NCBI RefSeq assembly: GCF_025766255.1
Contig: NW_026516774.1
Coordinates: 93,229-157,228, forward strand
Origin: Zychaea mexicana
Lineage: Eukaryota; Mucoromycota; Mucoromycetes; Mucorales; Lichtheimiaceae
DNA length: 64,000 bases
Direction: 5' to 3'
Shown: positions 36,361 through 48,242 of the stretch, piece after piece
Layout of the letters: the number at the start of each line of letters is the position of its first letter
Position numbering within the stretch: the first letter of the stretch is position 1
The notes under the pieces: generated by a model
Seen by the model: the letters and a program-made list of their open reading frames with translations, nothing else
Databases searched by the model: none
Told to the model about the DNA's origin: nothing
Translations under genes and position numbers: made by a program

Positions 36361-38142
36361 ATGAACAAAATCAAAAGTGCAAGCTCTTCTTTCAATTCGC
36401 CTATACCTAGCAGCCTTAAAGGTAACTTATATAACCAAAGCCATGTTGCAGGACCTTGCAAGGGATGGTCTTATGTTTCCTCATCAACAACTTATTCACT
36501 AGACGAATGCAAGAAAACTGCCAAGATATTAAATGCCTTTGTTGGTAAGTGATTTTCTTTTGTTAATCAGCAAAAAGTTCGCATACTCGTATACAAACCC
36601 ACCTCCATAAAATAACTCTCTTTACTTCTACATTAAGATCCCGGACAGGGTCTCGATAAAGTCATTCCTAGCAATATATTGGCAAACGCACAGGGCTTGG
36701 CAATTCTTACTGTGCTCAAAGCAGGGTTCCTTTTCAGTGGTCGCGCTGGTTCAGGCTTGGTTGTGGCTAGGTAACAAAAAAGCAGACGATAAACGCCAAT
36801 ACTTTAAGCTATACACTTTGGGCTGATCTTTTTTCCACTTTTTGCGTACTTAGATTACCCGATAATTGTAGGTTTACGAGGCAGATGGAGATATAGCAGG
36901 ATGCGAAAGAACAAGAGGAAACTGATAATTATTGTATTTCCCCTAAAAACGAAACTAGCATGGTCAGCACCATCTGCTATTGGAACGGCCGGTATAGGCG
37001 CGGGAGGGATGGTGGGTGCCGAACTGACGGATTTCGTCATGGTGCTCAACACAAAGGAAGCTGTGAAGACATTCAGCCAGTTCGGCAATATCACTTTGGG
37101 TGGCAATGTTTCTGGTATGCATAAAGGAGGAGCTTTGACAAGAAGGGAAGAAAGGTTAGATATGGGTCATGAGTGGTATTAAGGGTTATTAAATTCGTAA
37201 CTGCGGGTTGGGCTTTTCTTTTCCAGTCGCTGCTGGCCCGTTAGGTCGTAACGCTGAGGCGGCTGGATCCGCCAGTTTGAAGCACATTTCCTCCGTGTAC
37301 TCTTACAGTAAAACCAAAGGGTTATTTGCCGGTGTGTCGTTGGAAGGATCGGTTATCGTGACGCGTGGTGACGCGAACGAAAAGTTCTATGGGAAAAAAG
37401 TGAGCGCTAAGGAACTGTTGAATGGCACAGTACCGCCTCCTTCTGAAGCCGACGCGCTGTATCGTGCTCTCAACGCCAGATTCCATACGCTAGGCAATAC
37501 AGGTGCCATGTATTCTCGCGGCAGCATGGATGATCAGTCATCAACATCATCGCCGACAAGATCGAATACATTCAAGAGCACGAATATTTCCGCACCCGGC
37601 ACATTGAGACAGCCTCCAACTCCTCGTGGTAGCGGACAGTATGGTCCTCCTACTGGTAGCAGTGGTGGCAGGGCAGGCGCACCCCCTCCATATATGTCAT
37701 CTCCTCCACCCACACAGCCAAAACCACAAGGATATACTCATTCCCCACAGCAACAAAAGTATTCCACTACTACAGGATATCAAGCATCACCACCACAGCC
37801 ATCTGCTGGTGGTGGATATAACGCTCCAGCACCGGCTCCCGCAGCACGCGCACCCCCACCCCCGCCGCCAAGTCGAAAACCTCATGAGCCAACCGCACGT
37901 GCATTATATGACTTTAACGGGGAACAAGGCGGTGACCTTAGCTTCCGTGAGGGCGATATTATCACGATTACCGAGAAGAGTGGTAGTCAAGACGACTGGT
38001 GGACTGGAACTGTGGGAGGAAGAAAAGGCATTGTAAGTTGCGCTCCATGGCAAAGGCTTTCTGTATTAGACTGAGCAAGTCGACTGATACATGTTCTCTT
38101 TACTTGTGCTAGTTCCCCGCAAATTACGTTCAGCTTCAGTAG
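36361..38142 (+). CDS. Ysc84/SH3YL1-type actin-patch protein with C-terminal SH3 domain
   Basis: Six exons (36361-36544, 36638-36770, 36854-36867, 36959-37114, 37227-38032, 38113-38142) give about 440 aa. The N-terminal SYLF/Ysc84 lipid-binding domain spans DPGQGLDKVIPSNILANAQGL, FSGRAGSGLVVARLPD, WSAPSAIGTAGIGAGG and the KGLFAGVSLEG segment. A Pro/Gly/Tyr-rich linker follows, then an SH3 domain: ARALYDFNGEQGGDLSFREGD, ending GIFPANYVQL across the last intron. The family binds phosphoinositides and actin at endocytic patches. Exon 3 is only 14 nt. It is needed to make the conserved RLPD-x-x-WSAP motif, and without it exon 2 does not join exon 4 in frame. The last exon is just 30 nt and supplies the end of the SH3 fold. 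Confidence 0.9.
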
Positions 38143-39342
38143 TTTTGCCCTGCGTATGATCCCATTATAAGCGTCAATTGCGAAACAGAAATCACTTGTC
38201 AGCATCAGTCAGCATTTTTCTACATAATTTATATTAGCTATTCCCAAATAGATCCCCATTTATGCTGTATCTGCTACAATTGCTGGGATATAAACCCAAG
38301 TAGTGTTATCATCTCACCAAAACAGAAATGATGGACATAATTGTCGCAATACCGACTTGCAAAGTTTATCGAGCGGGGGTAGTGGAGAACCAGTTCTTGT
38401 GCAGCATGATGTGATGGGATTCTGATGCAGTAGATACTGCTCGCGATGTATTAGGAAAACGATTTTGGATCACCACGTATATAGTTGACAGCTCGCTGTT
38501 GTTGATATTTAAAGTATCGCATAATCCCACAGTAGCTTAATGGCAAAAAGTATAGTATCTTGCATGGTATGTGCATAGCTTATAAACCGACAAAAAGAAG
38601 GAAGGTCGATCACTTTTCTTTTTCATGCAAATGGCATCCGATATGGCTTTTCGGGTTGTCAGTGGTGTAACGTGAGTATATATTCTATATTTTTATGGCG
38701 TGATGCTGCTTCCCAATGGTATGCCAAGCTATTACATTGCTGTCGTTGTTACCTGGACGATCTTATCTGTGTATGTCTATCCACGTCTGGAGGGGCAGCC
38801 TCTTAGAAATGTCAAGTGGTATTGCTATTCCTGTGCATTTCATGTTTTATCAAAGAACCGGCAGTTTACCCTGTAGAAGGCCAAGCTACCATGATTAGTC
38901 ATGCCCCGCGTCAACATAGGTGTACCAGACGTAATACTTTCAGGGGGATATCTGCAGCTGCTGCAAAACCTCCTTTCAAGTCTGTTCTACGGCTTTATAT
39001 ACCATCGTTAGCGTGCTTATCCATTCCGTGCCTTGACAGAAGTTTTCAATCGAGAAAGGTGCTTTTATAATATGTAAAGATATGTCGATACTATCGGGGA
39101 TCTTTTGTGTTTACATAATTATATATTAGCATAGTGTTATGGAGACCCTTTTGAATAATAAGCACCACTTCTTTCATTATGCGGGAGTTCGATCTGAATA
39201 AGACAGACTATTGCCATGAGTAAGCTGAAATGAATGTGTGAGACTGTTTTTACCCCGCTTATAATAGGCTGCATTTCGAGGTAGCTCTTGTCAAAAAGTA
39301 TCTTTTCTTACTTCACACACTCCCAACACACACAGCCCAACC
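38143..39342. other. Intergenic upstream of the acyl-CoA dehydrogenase
   Basis: About 1.2 kb. The last 40 bp before the start are C/A-rich (CACACA, CCCAACA), a common leader type for well-expressed fungal genes. Nothing else is recognised. Confidence 0.45.
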
Positions 39343-41341
39343 ATGGCAACCAACTCCATCATCGACATTACCAAACTGTCTCCTAAATTCCAGGACCTTT
39401 ATGCCAAGGCCAAGGACTTTGTCGAGGTAAAAGGAAGAACAGCAATTAGATGACTTGAAAAAACACAGAGTCGACACGGGTTGTTCTCATACGGTTTATT
39501 TTTACTGCGTCGTAGAATGAGTGCATCCCCGCCGAAAGAATCTTTGCTTTGCAGATGGGCAAGGGCGAAGACCGCTGGAAGGTTGGTGCCGAAGGACAGA
39601 GGCTGTTTTATCTGGGTGGTTGTTATGGAAACTGCGAACCCAGTAGTCAAAAGACGCATGAAAATCATTAATTCATATTATTAATTTCTTTTAAAAAATA
39701 ACATCAGGTTATTCCCCCAGTTATGGAAGAGTTGAAGGCAAAGGCACGTTCTATCGGTTTGTGGAACTTGTTCTTAGGCCTTGAATACGGTAGCTTTGGT
39801 GCTGGTCTTACCAACGTTGAATACGGTCTTCTTGGTAAAGTATACACACATAGTAGGAGTAGTAGTAATAGCCTTCTAACCAAAGGTTGTTGAATACCTC
39901 AGCCGAATTATCTGGTCGCAGCAGACTCGCCCCCGAATCATGGAACTGCTCTGCCCCTGACACTGGTAACATGGAAGTGTTCGCCAAGTATGGTACTCCC
40001 GCCCAGCAGGAAAAGTGGTTGAAGCCTCTTTTGGATGGCAAGATCCGCTCTGCTTTCGCCATGACCGAGCCCGCTGTTGCTTCCTCCGATGCCACCAACA
40101 TTGAGACCAACATCCGCCGTGAGGGTAACGAATATGTCGTCAATGGCCGCAAGTGGTGGATCAGGTTAGTTTGTGGTTAAAAGAGGATTGTGGAAGAGCT
40201 CGATGAAAGGAAGAAGAGAAGCTAATGCGTTCTTTCAATATAGCGGTGCTGGTGATCCTCGCTGTGCCGTCTACTTGGTCATGGGCAAGTCCGATCCCGA
40301 TAATACAAACCGCCACAAGCAGCAGAGCTTGGTTATTGTTCCCGCTGATGCCCCCGGCGTTACTGTCGTCCGTCCAATGCAGGTCTTTGGTTATGATGAT
40401 GCTCCCGAGGGTCACTGTAAGTACTCCGAATCCAAGTCGTCATTTTTACCACACCTTTGATCGCAGAAGCAACAAAGGGTACTTACACATGTTTTCCTCC
40501 ACCTCTTCTATAGGCGAGATGATTTTCAAAGACGTCCGCGTTCCTATCGAGAACATGATTCTCGGTGAGGGCCGTGGTTTCGAGGTCATCCAGGGTCGTC
40601 TTGGCCCAGGTCGTATCCATCACTGGTAAACGGTTTTTTTACAGTTTTATGTTCTTTTATTCAGTGAAGCAACCGGTATTTACTGTTGCTACTATAGCAT
40701 GCGCTGCATCGGTATGGCTGAACGCGGTCTTGATCTCATGCTGGCTCGCGTCACCGATCCTACTCGCCGCACGTTTGGCAAGAACTTGGCTGAGCACGGT
40801 ACTGTCATTGCTGATATCGCCACCTCGCGTATTGAAATCGACCAGTCGCGTTTCTTGGTCTTGAATGCCGCAAAGAAGATTGACGAGGCCAAGGCTAAGG
40901 GCGCTATGAAGGAAATCAGTATGGCCAAGGTAATTATCGTGATAAGGGATATTGCAACGCTTGCGAGAATATTTAAACTAAAAACTGTTGGATCAAATCA
41001 GATTTCTGCTCCCAACATGTTGCTCCGCGTTCTTGACCGCGCCATGCAGGCTTACGGTGCTGCTGGTATTTCTCAAGATACCCCTCTCGCACAGTTCTAT
41101 GCAGGTGCACGTACTCTTCGCTATGCCGACGGTCCTGATGAGGTAAGAAAACGATCAAATTGCTGCAATTTTTAAACGCCTATATATCTTATTGATCCAA
41201 TTCTCTCAACTTTCTTTTCTCTTTCTTCACTAGGTCCATCGTAACCAACTTGGCAAGGTCGAACTCCGCCGTGCTACTGACATTGCCAACAGACTCAAGG
41301 CACAAAAGGACAAATCGGATGCCCTCATTTCTAAGCTGTAA
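39343..41341 (+). CDS. Acyl-CoA dehydrogenase, ACAD10/11 type
   Basis: Nine exons (39343-39426, 39516-39581, 39708-39834, 39903-40164, 40244-40416, 40514-40625, 40698-40929, 41002-41142, 41234-41341) give about 434 aa, a complete single-domain enzyme. Motifs: [12 protein letters not shown] and the FAD-contact stretch [28 protein letters not shown] spans an intron; [17 protein letters not shown]; and [20 protein letters not shown], typical of the ACAD10/11 branch. [21 protein letters not shown] is the C-terminal signature. The reaction is alpha,beta-dehydrogenation of acyl-CoA during beta-oxidation. No separate kinase domain is fused, unlike animal ACAD10/11. Codon use is strongly C-biased at third positions (GCC, CGC, ATC), unlike most neighbours, suggesting high expression. 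No C-terminal SKL peroxisomal signal; the end is SKL-like only in the loose sense (LISKL), which does read as Ser-Lys-Leu. Confidence 0.9.
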
Positions 41342-41382
41342 ACAACTTCCTCCGCTTTTGCTTTATATAAACTTTTTTGTAC

Positions 41383-41388
41383 AATAAA
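41383..41388 (+). terminator. Candidate polyadenylation signal of the acyl-CoA dehydrogenase
   Basis: An AATAAA hexamer lies about 42 nt past the stop, preceded by a T-rich stretch. Position fits fungal 3'-end signals; not tested. Confidence 0.4.
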
Positions 41389-44300
41389 ATCCATGATACG
41401 TATTATAATCTCACTTGCTAGTAAATCAAAGTCAAATATGCCACTAAACCATGGGTTTGAAAGTTGGAAAAGGTGATGTTAGTTCAGTGACAGGCGCATA
41501 TATCACGAAGTTATTTACTTTTTAATTATCATGCCTATACACATGCCTATACACTAGTAGCGAGAGCACAATGCAACAGAAGAGAAATACATTATTTGCG
41601 TGCTTGAAAACGTGTGGTAACAGGACACAAGGCGCAATATCATGATGCAGTTGTAGCAAAAGCGGATGAATGGCGGGCTCGAACAAGTGAAGTTGAAGCT
41701 AACACGCATCATCGACCGTAAACCATACAGGAACTGTCAAAGATGACCGCAATGTTGCCCTCGATGTGCTCCTTTGACCTATAGATAAGTGGGTCAATTT
41801 AGATCGATATCAACCTAGTATCTATTATCAACCCATTGAAACCTGAGACGTTAAAAGATTTCATCCATCGATTAGAAAGAACAGCCCTAATACCAGACTA
41901 ACAAAGCTACAGCACGGCGGAAAGTCTAGTCTTACATACAGTATAAGAAAGTCTAGATATCGAAAGTATATATTTTAAAAAGGGCAGAGCCTATTTAAAG
42001 ATGACGCTAATAGCAGTCGACTTCCTAGTAACTGTAACCGTGGTGACTGTGCACTTATATGTCAACTGTTGGTTTTATTTAAACTAGTGTATAAAGAAGT
42101 TGCCGACTGTTCGAATTCATTCGACCTGGCGGATACTGTTGGGCAAGTCGGTCTTTTTCTCCGGGACTGACGGTCGTCGACCCAGTTTGTTTGGTGACAG
42201 CTGAAACTGAAAATGTATCAACATCGAGTCGATCTCTTGAACCATGACCTTAAAATTTGACAAACCTGAAACCACTCATGGCAGCGTATAAAAACGGAAG
42301 AGGAAGCAAAAATCATACGAACGCCCTAGATGACAAAGAGCAGCTTCTAGAACTCGCGGGAGATACATCCAATACTGCAATGGAGCCTGTAGACAACAAT
42401 CTGCCGTAATACAAGTAACCATGTCGATATAGAATCAAACGCTAAAAAAGATATGTCAAAGACTGTTACACCAAGACTTACAACAGTCGTATCATAAATG
42501 CACCTCTTCTGCTCACACTAGCGAAGATTTATTAATGGTCCAGCAGCTGATTCTGCTATTTCCGGATATTTGCCCTTTGTCATTGTTGCCTTACACATGC
42601 CAGCTACGAACGATTTACATTTAACGAGCAGCACAAGCCGAAGCTCCGCAAATAATTGACATGGGGGAAGCGGGCGGGCTCAAGACGCAGGAGACTCGTT
42701 CGCATAAAACCGAATGGTATCACTTGCTAAAGTTTTTCATGATTTTTAAAAGGAGGCACCATATTCGAGCTGTTTGCACTTCGTGTCAACCCTCAACTGT
42801 TTCAACACTTTTGAGCCAGCCTTTAAAATTGAACTAAAGTGGGGAACCACTGAACTACAAACTTTTCATTGCACATGAGTTGCCCATAATGCTCAAAATT
42901 GATAATGGTGCCCGCTGGAAAAGCCTCTTAAATCCTATCAATCTGATATATCTCAAAAGTCGCTACATAGAATGGTGGTACAGATGTCTAAGAGTTCTCA
43001 CACGGCCGCTGTTTTCGACGATCTCTGCTCCTACGGGTACATCATAGATGGATCTTTAACCGGTAACTTTAGATAAAGAGGGAAAGGCATGAAGAAGGTA
43101 AAAATAAACCATATCCGTTTTTTTGTTCTTTTGTATAGTTGGTCATGGTATGCAGAAGCTAAAATGTGATATATAGCACCCAAAAAAACGATAGGTCGTT
43201 AAAACTGAAAAAAAGATACCTTTGAAGAAGTGATTCATCCAGATATATTTCTAAATGAGTGTCAAACTATATGAGTGTCAAAAAATAAATCGAAAAACTC
43301 TTATGATCCCTCTAATTTGGAGTTTATGCGTACTTTTCTTGTTGCACACATGTAAAGTAGCCTACCCGCACGTCAAGCTCAACAACCAGAGTATTCTTCA
43401 TAACTTCTACTTCCCAAACGCCATCGCGAATAGCGAAGACATCAGCGTCTAGCATCCAAGCAAGTGTATATCAGTACTGCATAGAAAGATGGCGCTATGT
43501 CAATAAAACGGGTGGTCGACGTTGTGCTTTGGCATTCCATCCAAGGTGGCATGTGCAATTCTATGACTTGCACCTTCTGTTATATACAGTAGCAAGTCTG
43601 TGCATTGTTACTGAGTGCTAGCTGTTTCTAGCGTCGGGCTGCCTGGAACGGGGTACACTACATGCCACAAAGGATGTCCTCGAAGAGTAGTCAAATATTC
43701 ATGGAGCGAACAAATGCTTTCTGCAACAGTCGTCTGTCACGATACACACAAGAAGTTCTAACATATCTGCGATCTCTGTCGTTCGCCACTGATAAGTATA
43801 TTATCAAAGAACAAAAACAGTGGCTGGCAAGAAAAATCAACGCGTGTACACGGAGTCTTCAACTTATGAACCCAATGTGATCGGCCGTACGAGCAGGATA
43901 ATAAACTGCCCTGCTGTACCTATAGCTCAGACGCCAGTGCCCTGTAAGAAAACAGTCAGCAGCTATAACTACATTGCTCACCACTGCCTCCCCCTACCAC
44001 CCTATTCCCGATCTCTTATTCCCACCCACTTTTTCAAGGGATGCCCCAGGTCGGGTCTCAGTTCATTTCAGTGTGTACATGCATATAGAACTGCCAATAT
44101 CGAGCCATATTACATTAGGTACAAACGAAGGGCTAGCGACACACCAATATGTTTTTGGTATTATGGACCAATCCAATGCACCCGGGAGCACCATGCATAT
44201 CCTGTCATAACGATTTCGCCGAAGTGACGACCTTCATCAGGACCACAGCAAGAAACAGCAAACAGCTGGATTCGGACCGACAACCTCTCAACAGAAGTCA

Positions 44301-44720
44301 GAGCCTGCGCCCCACAACTCCACTCACAACGACTACACAACTCCCTTCCTCGGACTTCTGCAAAAATCTATTCTAATTTTCATAATTCGTCCACTTCTTT
44401 GTGTCAAAAGAGTCAAAGAATACTGATTTAATTACATCCATTATCCTCTTTCTCTTCCGTTTTGAAATGAAGGTAGAGTCGGTCAATTTTATGCTGGTCA
44501 TATTATACACATTAATTTGCCCTATTAGATGATCGCTCTCAACCCACTCTTTGCGTGTCTTTGATTTCCATCATTTCTCGATCTGCGTCTTAGTTTGGTC
44601 GCCAAGCCGCTGCCCAATCGAACACAACAGCATACGAGATACCGTCGATAGATTTCCTTAAATTTCCCGTTCCTTAGCCCATTTGGTAAAAACTTCGTGA
44701 AAAGAAATAGAGAAATAGAA
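41389..44720. other. Gene-poor interval
   Basis: About 3.3 kb without a supported gene. Open frames around 43.3 and 43.8-44.2 kb have no motifs and no splice continuity. Part of it (42778-42860) recurs inverted at 46318-46395, so some of this is old repeat-derived sequence. Confidence 0.45.
42778..42860 (+). repeat. Dispersed repeat, copy a
   Basis: The core GTGTCAACCCTCAACTGTTT and the downstream TTTGAGCC and GGGAACCA words match, on the opposite strand, the sequence at 46318-46395. The copies are diverged and about 3.5 kb apart in inverted orientation. Confidence 0.5.
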
Positions 44721-45000
44721 ACGCTACCCATGAGAGGAACATCTCGTCAGCAAGTCCTGGCGAGGCCATCTGGCAAACGCTTCAAAAATATAAATGGAGA
44801 ATATAAGAAACGCGCTTTTAAAGAGATATAAAGAAAAAACGCTACCCATGAGAGGGACATCTCGTCAGCAGGTCCTGGCGAGGCCATCTGGCAAACGCTT
44901 CGTAAAAAGATATAGAGAAGAAGAAACGCTACCCATGAGAGGGACATCTCGTCAGCAGGTCCTGGCGAGGCCATCTGGCAAATGCTTCAAAAATATAAAC
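44721..45000. repeat. Tandem repeat, three units plus a degenerate fourth
   Basis: A core of about 62 bp beginning ACGCTACCCATGAGAGG starts at 44721, 44839 and 44926, each ending GGCCATCTGGCAAA(C/T)GCTTC. The linkers differ in length (spacing 118 and 87 bp) and are rich in AAATATA/AGAGA words. A degenerate fourth unit lies at about 45038-45085. The repeat keeps one frame open on each strand, but nothing indicates it is a gene. Confidence 0.8.
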
Positions 45001-45393
45001 AGAGAAGTGCAATCAATGAAGGATAAACCAAAACCACGCATGAGGGGGACAGCTGGACACCGCACCGAGCCGAAGCCATCTGTTGATTTCTTGGGCTAAA
45101 AGGTTTTTGATCGTTAATTGCTATCTCCGATTATATTTTCTCTTTCTTCGCTCCAAATTCCGATGTTTTCTTTTACACTCACATAATTTTGCGAGTGCGT
45201 TCTCATATGCTTGTTAAGCGGTCAGTTGGTTCGAATTGCAAGATGTCTCTCCATTCTCTCATGGCCCAGTCTTGAGGTATTATTAATACTATAATTTGCA
45301 TGCATTGGTAAAGTAGAAGAAGAACCCAACTCACACCGTGATGCTGGCTACATACGAGTTGGAGTCGGAGGGTGAAGCGCTTCAAAAATTTGG

Positions 45394-46027
45394 GGTATCG
45401 CGAAAAGGGGTGCACACCATTGGGTGTGCACCCAGTCAAAATAAGCCACTTCACCGAAACGAGCGATTAGGGTGCACACTGCAAAGTGCACCACCGTGTA
45501 CCTTTCTATTTTATCAATAAGTCAAAAACGTCCCCTGTTACAAAACCTGGCATCACCATTTTGCACGAAAACATAACAAGCGAGGATAAAGAAAAAGCGT
45601 TTGCACAGATTAAACACCCACTTGCTGCTTGCTATATGAAGGTTACCCGGGTGATTGATGTCCAGGATAGAGCACCACTTGATGATGATGACTTCGAAAC
45701 AGAAAGGGAACTGCCATCAGCTCATACCACCATTATTTACAGATAGACACTAATTTTACATCCATCATTTTGATATCGTTGTTTTTTTTATACTCTCTCT
45801 CTTTATATTTACATATGCATATATGTACTATACGAGCTACATTATATACTACAAGACAAGTACAACCCTGTTAGCGCATATTACATTTCATGCCAATATA
45901 AATAAGGAAAAATTCGGATTGCAGGTGCATGTGCACCCCGCTGAGAGGGTGCACCCTCACACTTGAGGAGAAGTAGTCACATTTTAGAGTGCACCCCCCA
46001 ATGGTGTGCACCCCTTTTCGGGTCCCT
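45394..46027. mobile_element. MITE-like element with GTGCAC-rich inverted ends
   Basis: The left end (CGAAAAGGGGTGCACACCAT at 45401) is repeated inverted at the right end (complement of 46001-46020), and the similarity continues imperfectly for about 50 bp. Inside each end the hexamer GTGCAC recurs four or more times, the pattern of sub-terminal transposase-binding sites. The left arm also holds a perfect hairpin of GGGTGCACAC and GTGTGCACCC. The interior (about 530 bp) has an 86-codon open frame without a transposase motif, so the element is non-autonomous. I could not define a target-site duplication. Confidence 0.7.
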
Positions 46028-46317
46028 CAGCCAGAACAAATTCCATTCATTGCGTAGTGCAAATACTTCAAGAAAGAAAAACCATCGGTATATGCATGTA
46101 TAAAGATCATCAAGTATATGTACATTGTAATCATTTGCTAAACACTTTTCCTCTTGCACTCTTCTTTGTGTGGAGTATATTACTACGAGTATGGTCATTC
46201 CTCACCTCAGATAAATAAGAGCAACGAAGGCTATTTGTTTATAAGAACAATCCTACATAGAACAGTGCGATATCGTTGAAATTTCAACCACAAAATAGTA
46301 TGGAAGCGCATATGCTT

Positions 46318-46395
46318 ACATGGTTCTCCACTTGAATTCAACCTCAATGAGGGCTCAAAAGTTTTGAAACAGTTGAGAGTTGACACCACGTGTGA
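46318..46395 (-). repeat. Dispersed repeat, copy b (inverted relative to 42778-42860)
   Basis: Reverse complement shares the TCAACTGTTTCAA and TTTTGAGCC words with copy a. Diverged; origin unknown. Confidence 0.5.
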
Positions 46396-46712
46396 GTGAT
46401 TTAAGCAGCATCATATATATATAGTGGGTACTCAAAAATTTTGAAAAAATAAGAAGGCTAGTATCAGAGGGTTGAGATTAAACGGGAACCATTGTAACTG
46501 CGTACAAGTAGCAAACACAACTATCAGTCTGCGAAACTATCGACTCACTATTGGCAATCATAAATGAAACATTTCCTTTGTCTGATAAGCCCAATTAAAG
46601 AGCATAACACGCTAGTAAAAGAGTGGTGCTATGTATGATACATAAAATGGAGGACCTGGTTAAAAGGTGGATGATACTGGCTCTAAGAATGCGCAAGGGC
46701 AGCCACACGACA
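46396..46712. other. Gene-free spacer at the edge of the segmental duplication
   Basis: About 300 bp without a recognisable feature. From 46713 rightward the sequence matches 62777 onward. Confidence 0.4.
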
Positions 46713-47853
46713 TGGTTATATGAATAAGCATCTCTATGCTAATTTTTCGCCAGCTATCCGAATTGGATTACCCTGATTATGGCAGAAGTGATGGTATCAT
46801 GTTGTTATGGGAAAAATGATATTTGTACAGGGTATACTAATTGTGTTGCTTTTTGTTAGATTGAGAGAAGCTGTCTTGTGAATGAAGGGGGGAGTTTGAA
46901 GATGATGATGAAGACGAAGATGACAGAGAATGCGGGATAAAGGATTCGGGTAGGGGATTGACTCTCGTACCGTCGATCACTAGGATCCGAGTGCTATGGA
47001 TTTGGTTGAGTGTCCCATCAACGATCATTTTTCCTTGGATTGCGAGCTCGATTAGTAGAACAATTCGCAAAATGTAGTCAGCGCTGCCGCTTGGATACTG
47101 TAAGTCTTTGATTCGTCGGATACGGGTAACAAATCCTTCTAGAACATCGACATCAAGTAAGGTAACAGCGTTCCCTATTGGATTGAGGCATCAAAAACAT
47201 GTTTGTGGGTTTATCATCAAATTTGGAAATACTTTGCAGTTGCATCATACCTTTGATGTTGTAACCTAGTACATGAGCATGGTGTAAGATCGACGGCATT
47301 GGAGTTACAATTGATGCGAGCATGTCCTTCAGAACAATCAGAAGCTTTAGCATGCTATCTTTCATTTCCTTGGTATCGTCATTATCTTTTCCAATTCCGA
47401 GCCCCCCCCTCTATACTGCTGCTCGTGTAGATGGTGTCGATGCGATGGCCCATTGTTTTCTTCAGTGACGCATCGATGGCTGCGAGTTTTCTTTTGTTAT
47501 TTCTTGCCTAGGCGTTTGCAATGGGGGACATCTAACTCCAATTAGATATTAGATAATACTATTGGCTGTAAGAAATCTATTGGCTGTAAAAATCCAAATT
47601 GTACAAAAAATTGAATTTTGTGTATATATAAAAATAATTGGTAAGAAAGGAATGCCAGGTATAAATTCACATTATGTTATATACCAGTTGAAGAAAATAT
47701 TGTAAATAGTAGAGTATGCAATTTTATAATATACCAAGATTATGCTTATTGATATATTCCTTCAATAAATCCTTTTGATTAAATTTATCAATTGATAACC
47801 AACTGTTATCATCAGCACTATATCCAACCCATTTTACCTCAAACAAATATGTA
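46713..47853. repeat. Segmental duplication, copy A
   Basis: The sequence from TGGTTATATGAATAAGC at 46713 matches that from 62777 almost base for base. The match continues through the host-gene fragment and into Tn1 as far as the inserted MITE at 47854. It resumes at 48245, matching 63916 to the right edge. Only scattered substitutions and a 2-nt indel are seen. Confidence 0.9.
46837..47523 (-). pseudogene. C-terminal fragment of a disrupted host-like gene (copy A)
   Basis: This is the same two-exon reading unit as at 62901-63597, but broken. A TAG replaces the CAG that follows the Ala-Asn-Ala codons near 47509, and a 2-nt deletion lies in the C-run at 47402-47409. Exon 2 (47174-46837) is intact and includes VTLLDVDVLEGFVTRIRRI and a Ser-rich tail. 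The unit abuts the Tn1 terminus and continues in sense with gene pieces at 52370-52790 and 55029-55463 on the same strand, so it is the 3' end of a gene split by transposons. Product unknown; the pattern recalls a multi-copy Mucorales protein family I know only as hypothetical. Confidence 0.75.
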
Positions 47854-48242
47854 CAGTGAACCCCCGCTTTTTGCACCCCCGTTTATTGCAGATCCCCACT
47901 TATTGCAACTTTTTTGAGCAGATTCCCGCTCAACACTTAGTAAAATTGCAGATTCCTCGGTTTTTGCAGATTGCAACTTGGAAATCAGGACCTGCAATTT
48001 CCCGCTTCAGCCTTATATATTGTATATTAATATCAAACTTCAGAGACAGTGAGACTCGAACCAGTGACAAAAGAGATACACTATTGTATTCTATTATTTA
48101 AGAGCTTTTAAACCAAATAAGGAAAGATGTGATTGCCAGCTTATCGATCCCACTTATGTAACATATTCACATTTTGCAGTTCCTCAGTTTTTGCAACTTT
48201 TTTGACGGTATTCCCGCTGTTGCAAAAAGCGGGGGCTCACTG
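47854..48242. mobile_element. Pogo/Tc1-like MITE E1 inserted in the chromodomain
   Basis: The ends CAGTGAACCCCCGCTTTTTG and its near-perfect inverse CAGTGAGCCCCCGCTTTTTG are flanked by TA on both sides (47852-47853, 48243-48244). The empty site is present as ATGTACC near 62161 and 63916, proving insertion and a 2-bp TA duplication. At 389 bp without an ORF it is non-autonomous. It shares ends with the element at 55652-61302. Confidence 0.92.

Noticed and set aside
43820..44227. A 135-codon open frame
   Set aside because: No motif, no upstream or downstream exon, and composition like the surrounding gene-poor DNA.
44721..45000. Possible CRISPR array
   Set aside because: The units are 62 bp with similar, low-complexity linkers of unequal length. 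No cas genes exist and the genome is fungal.
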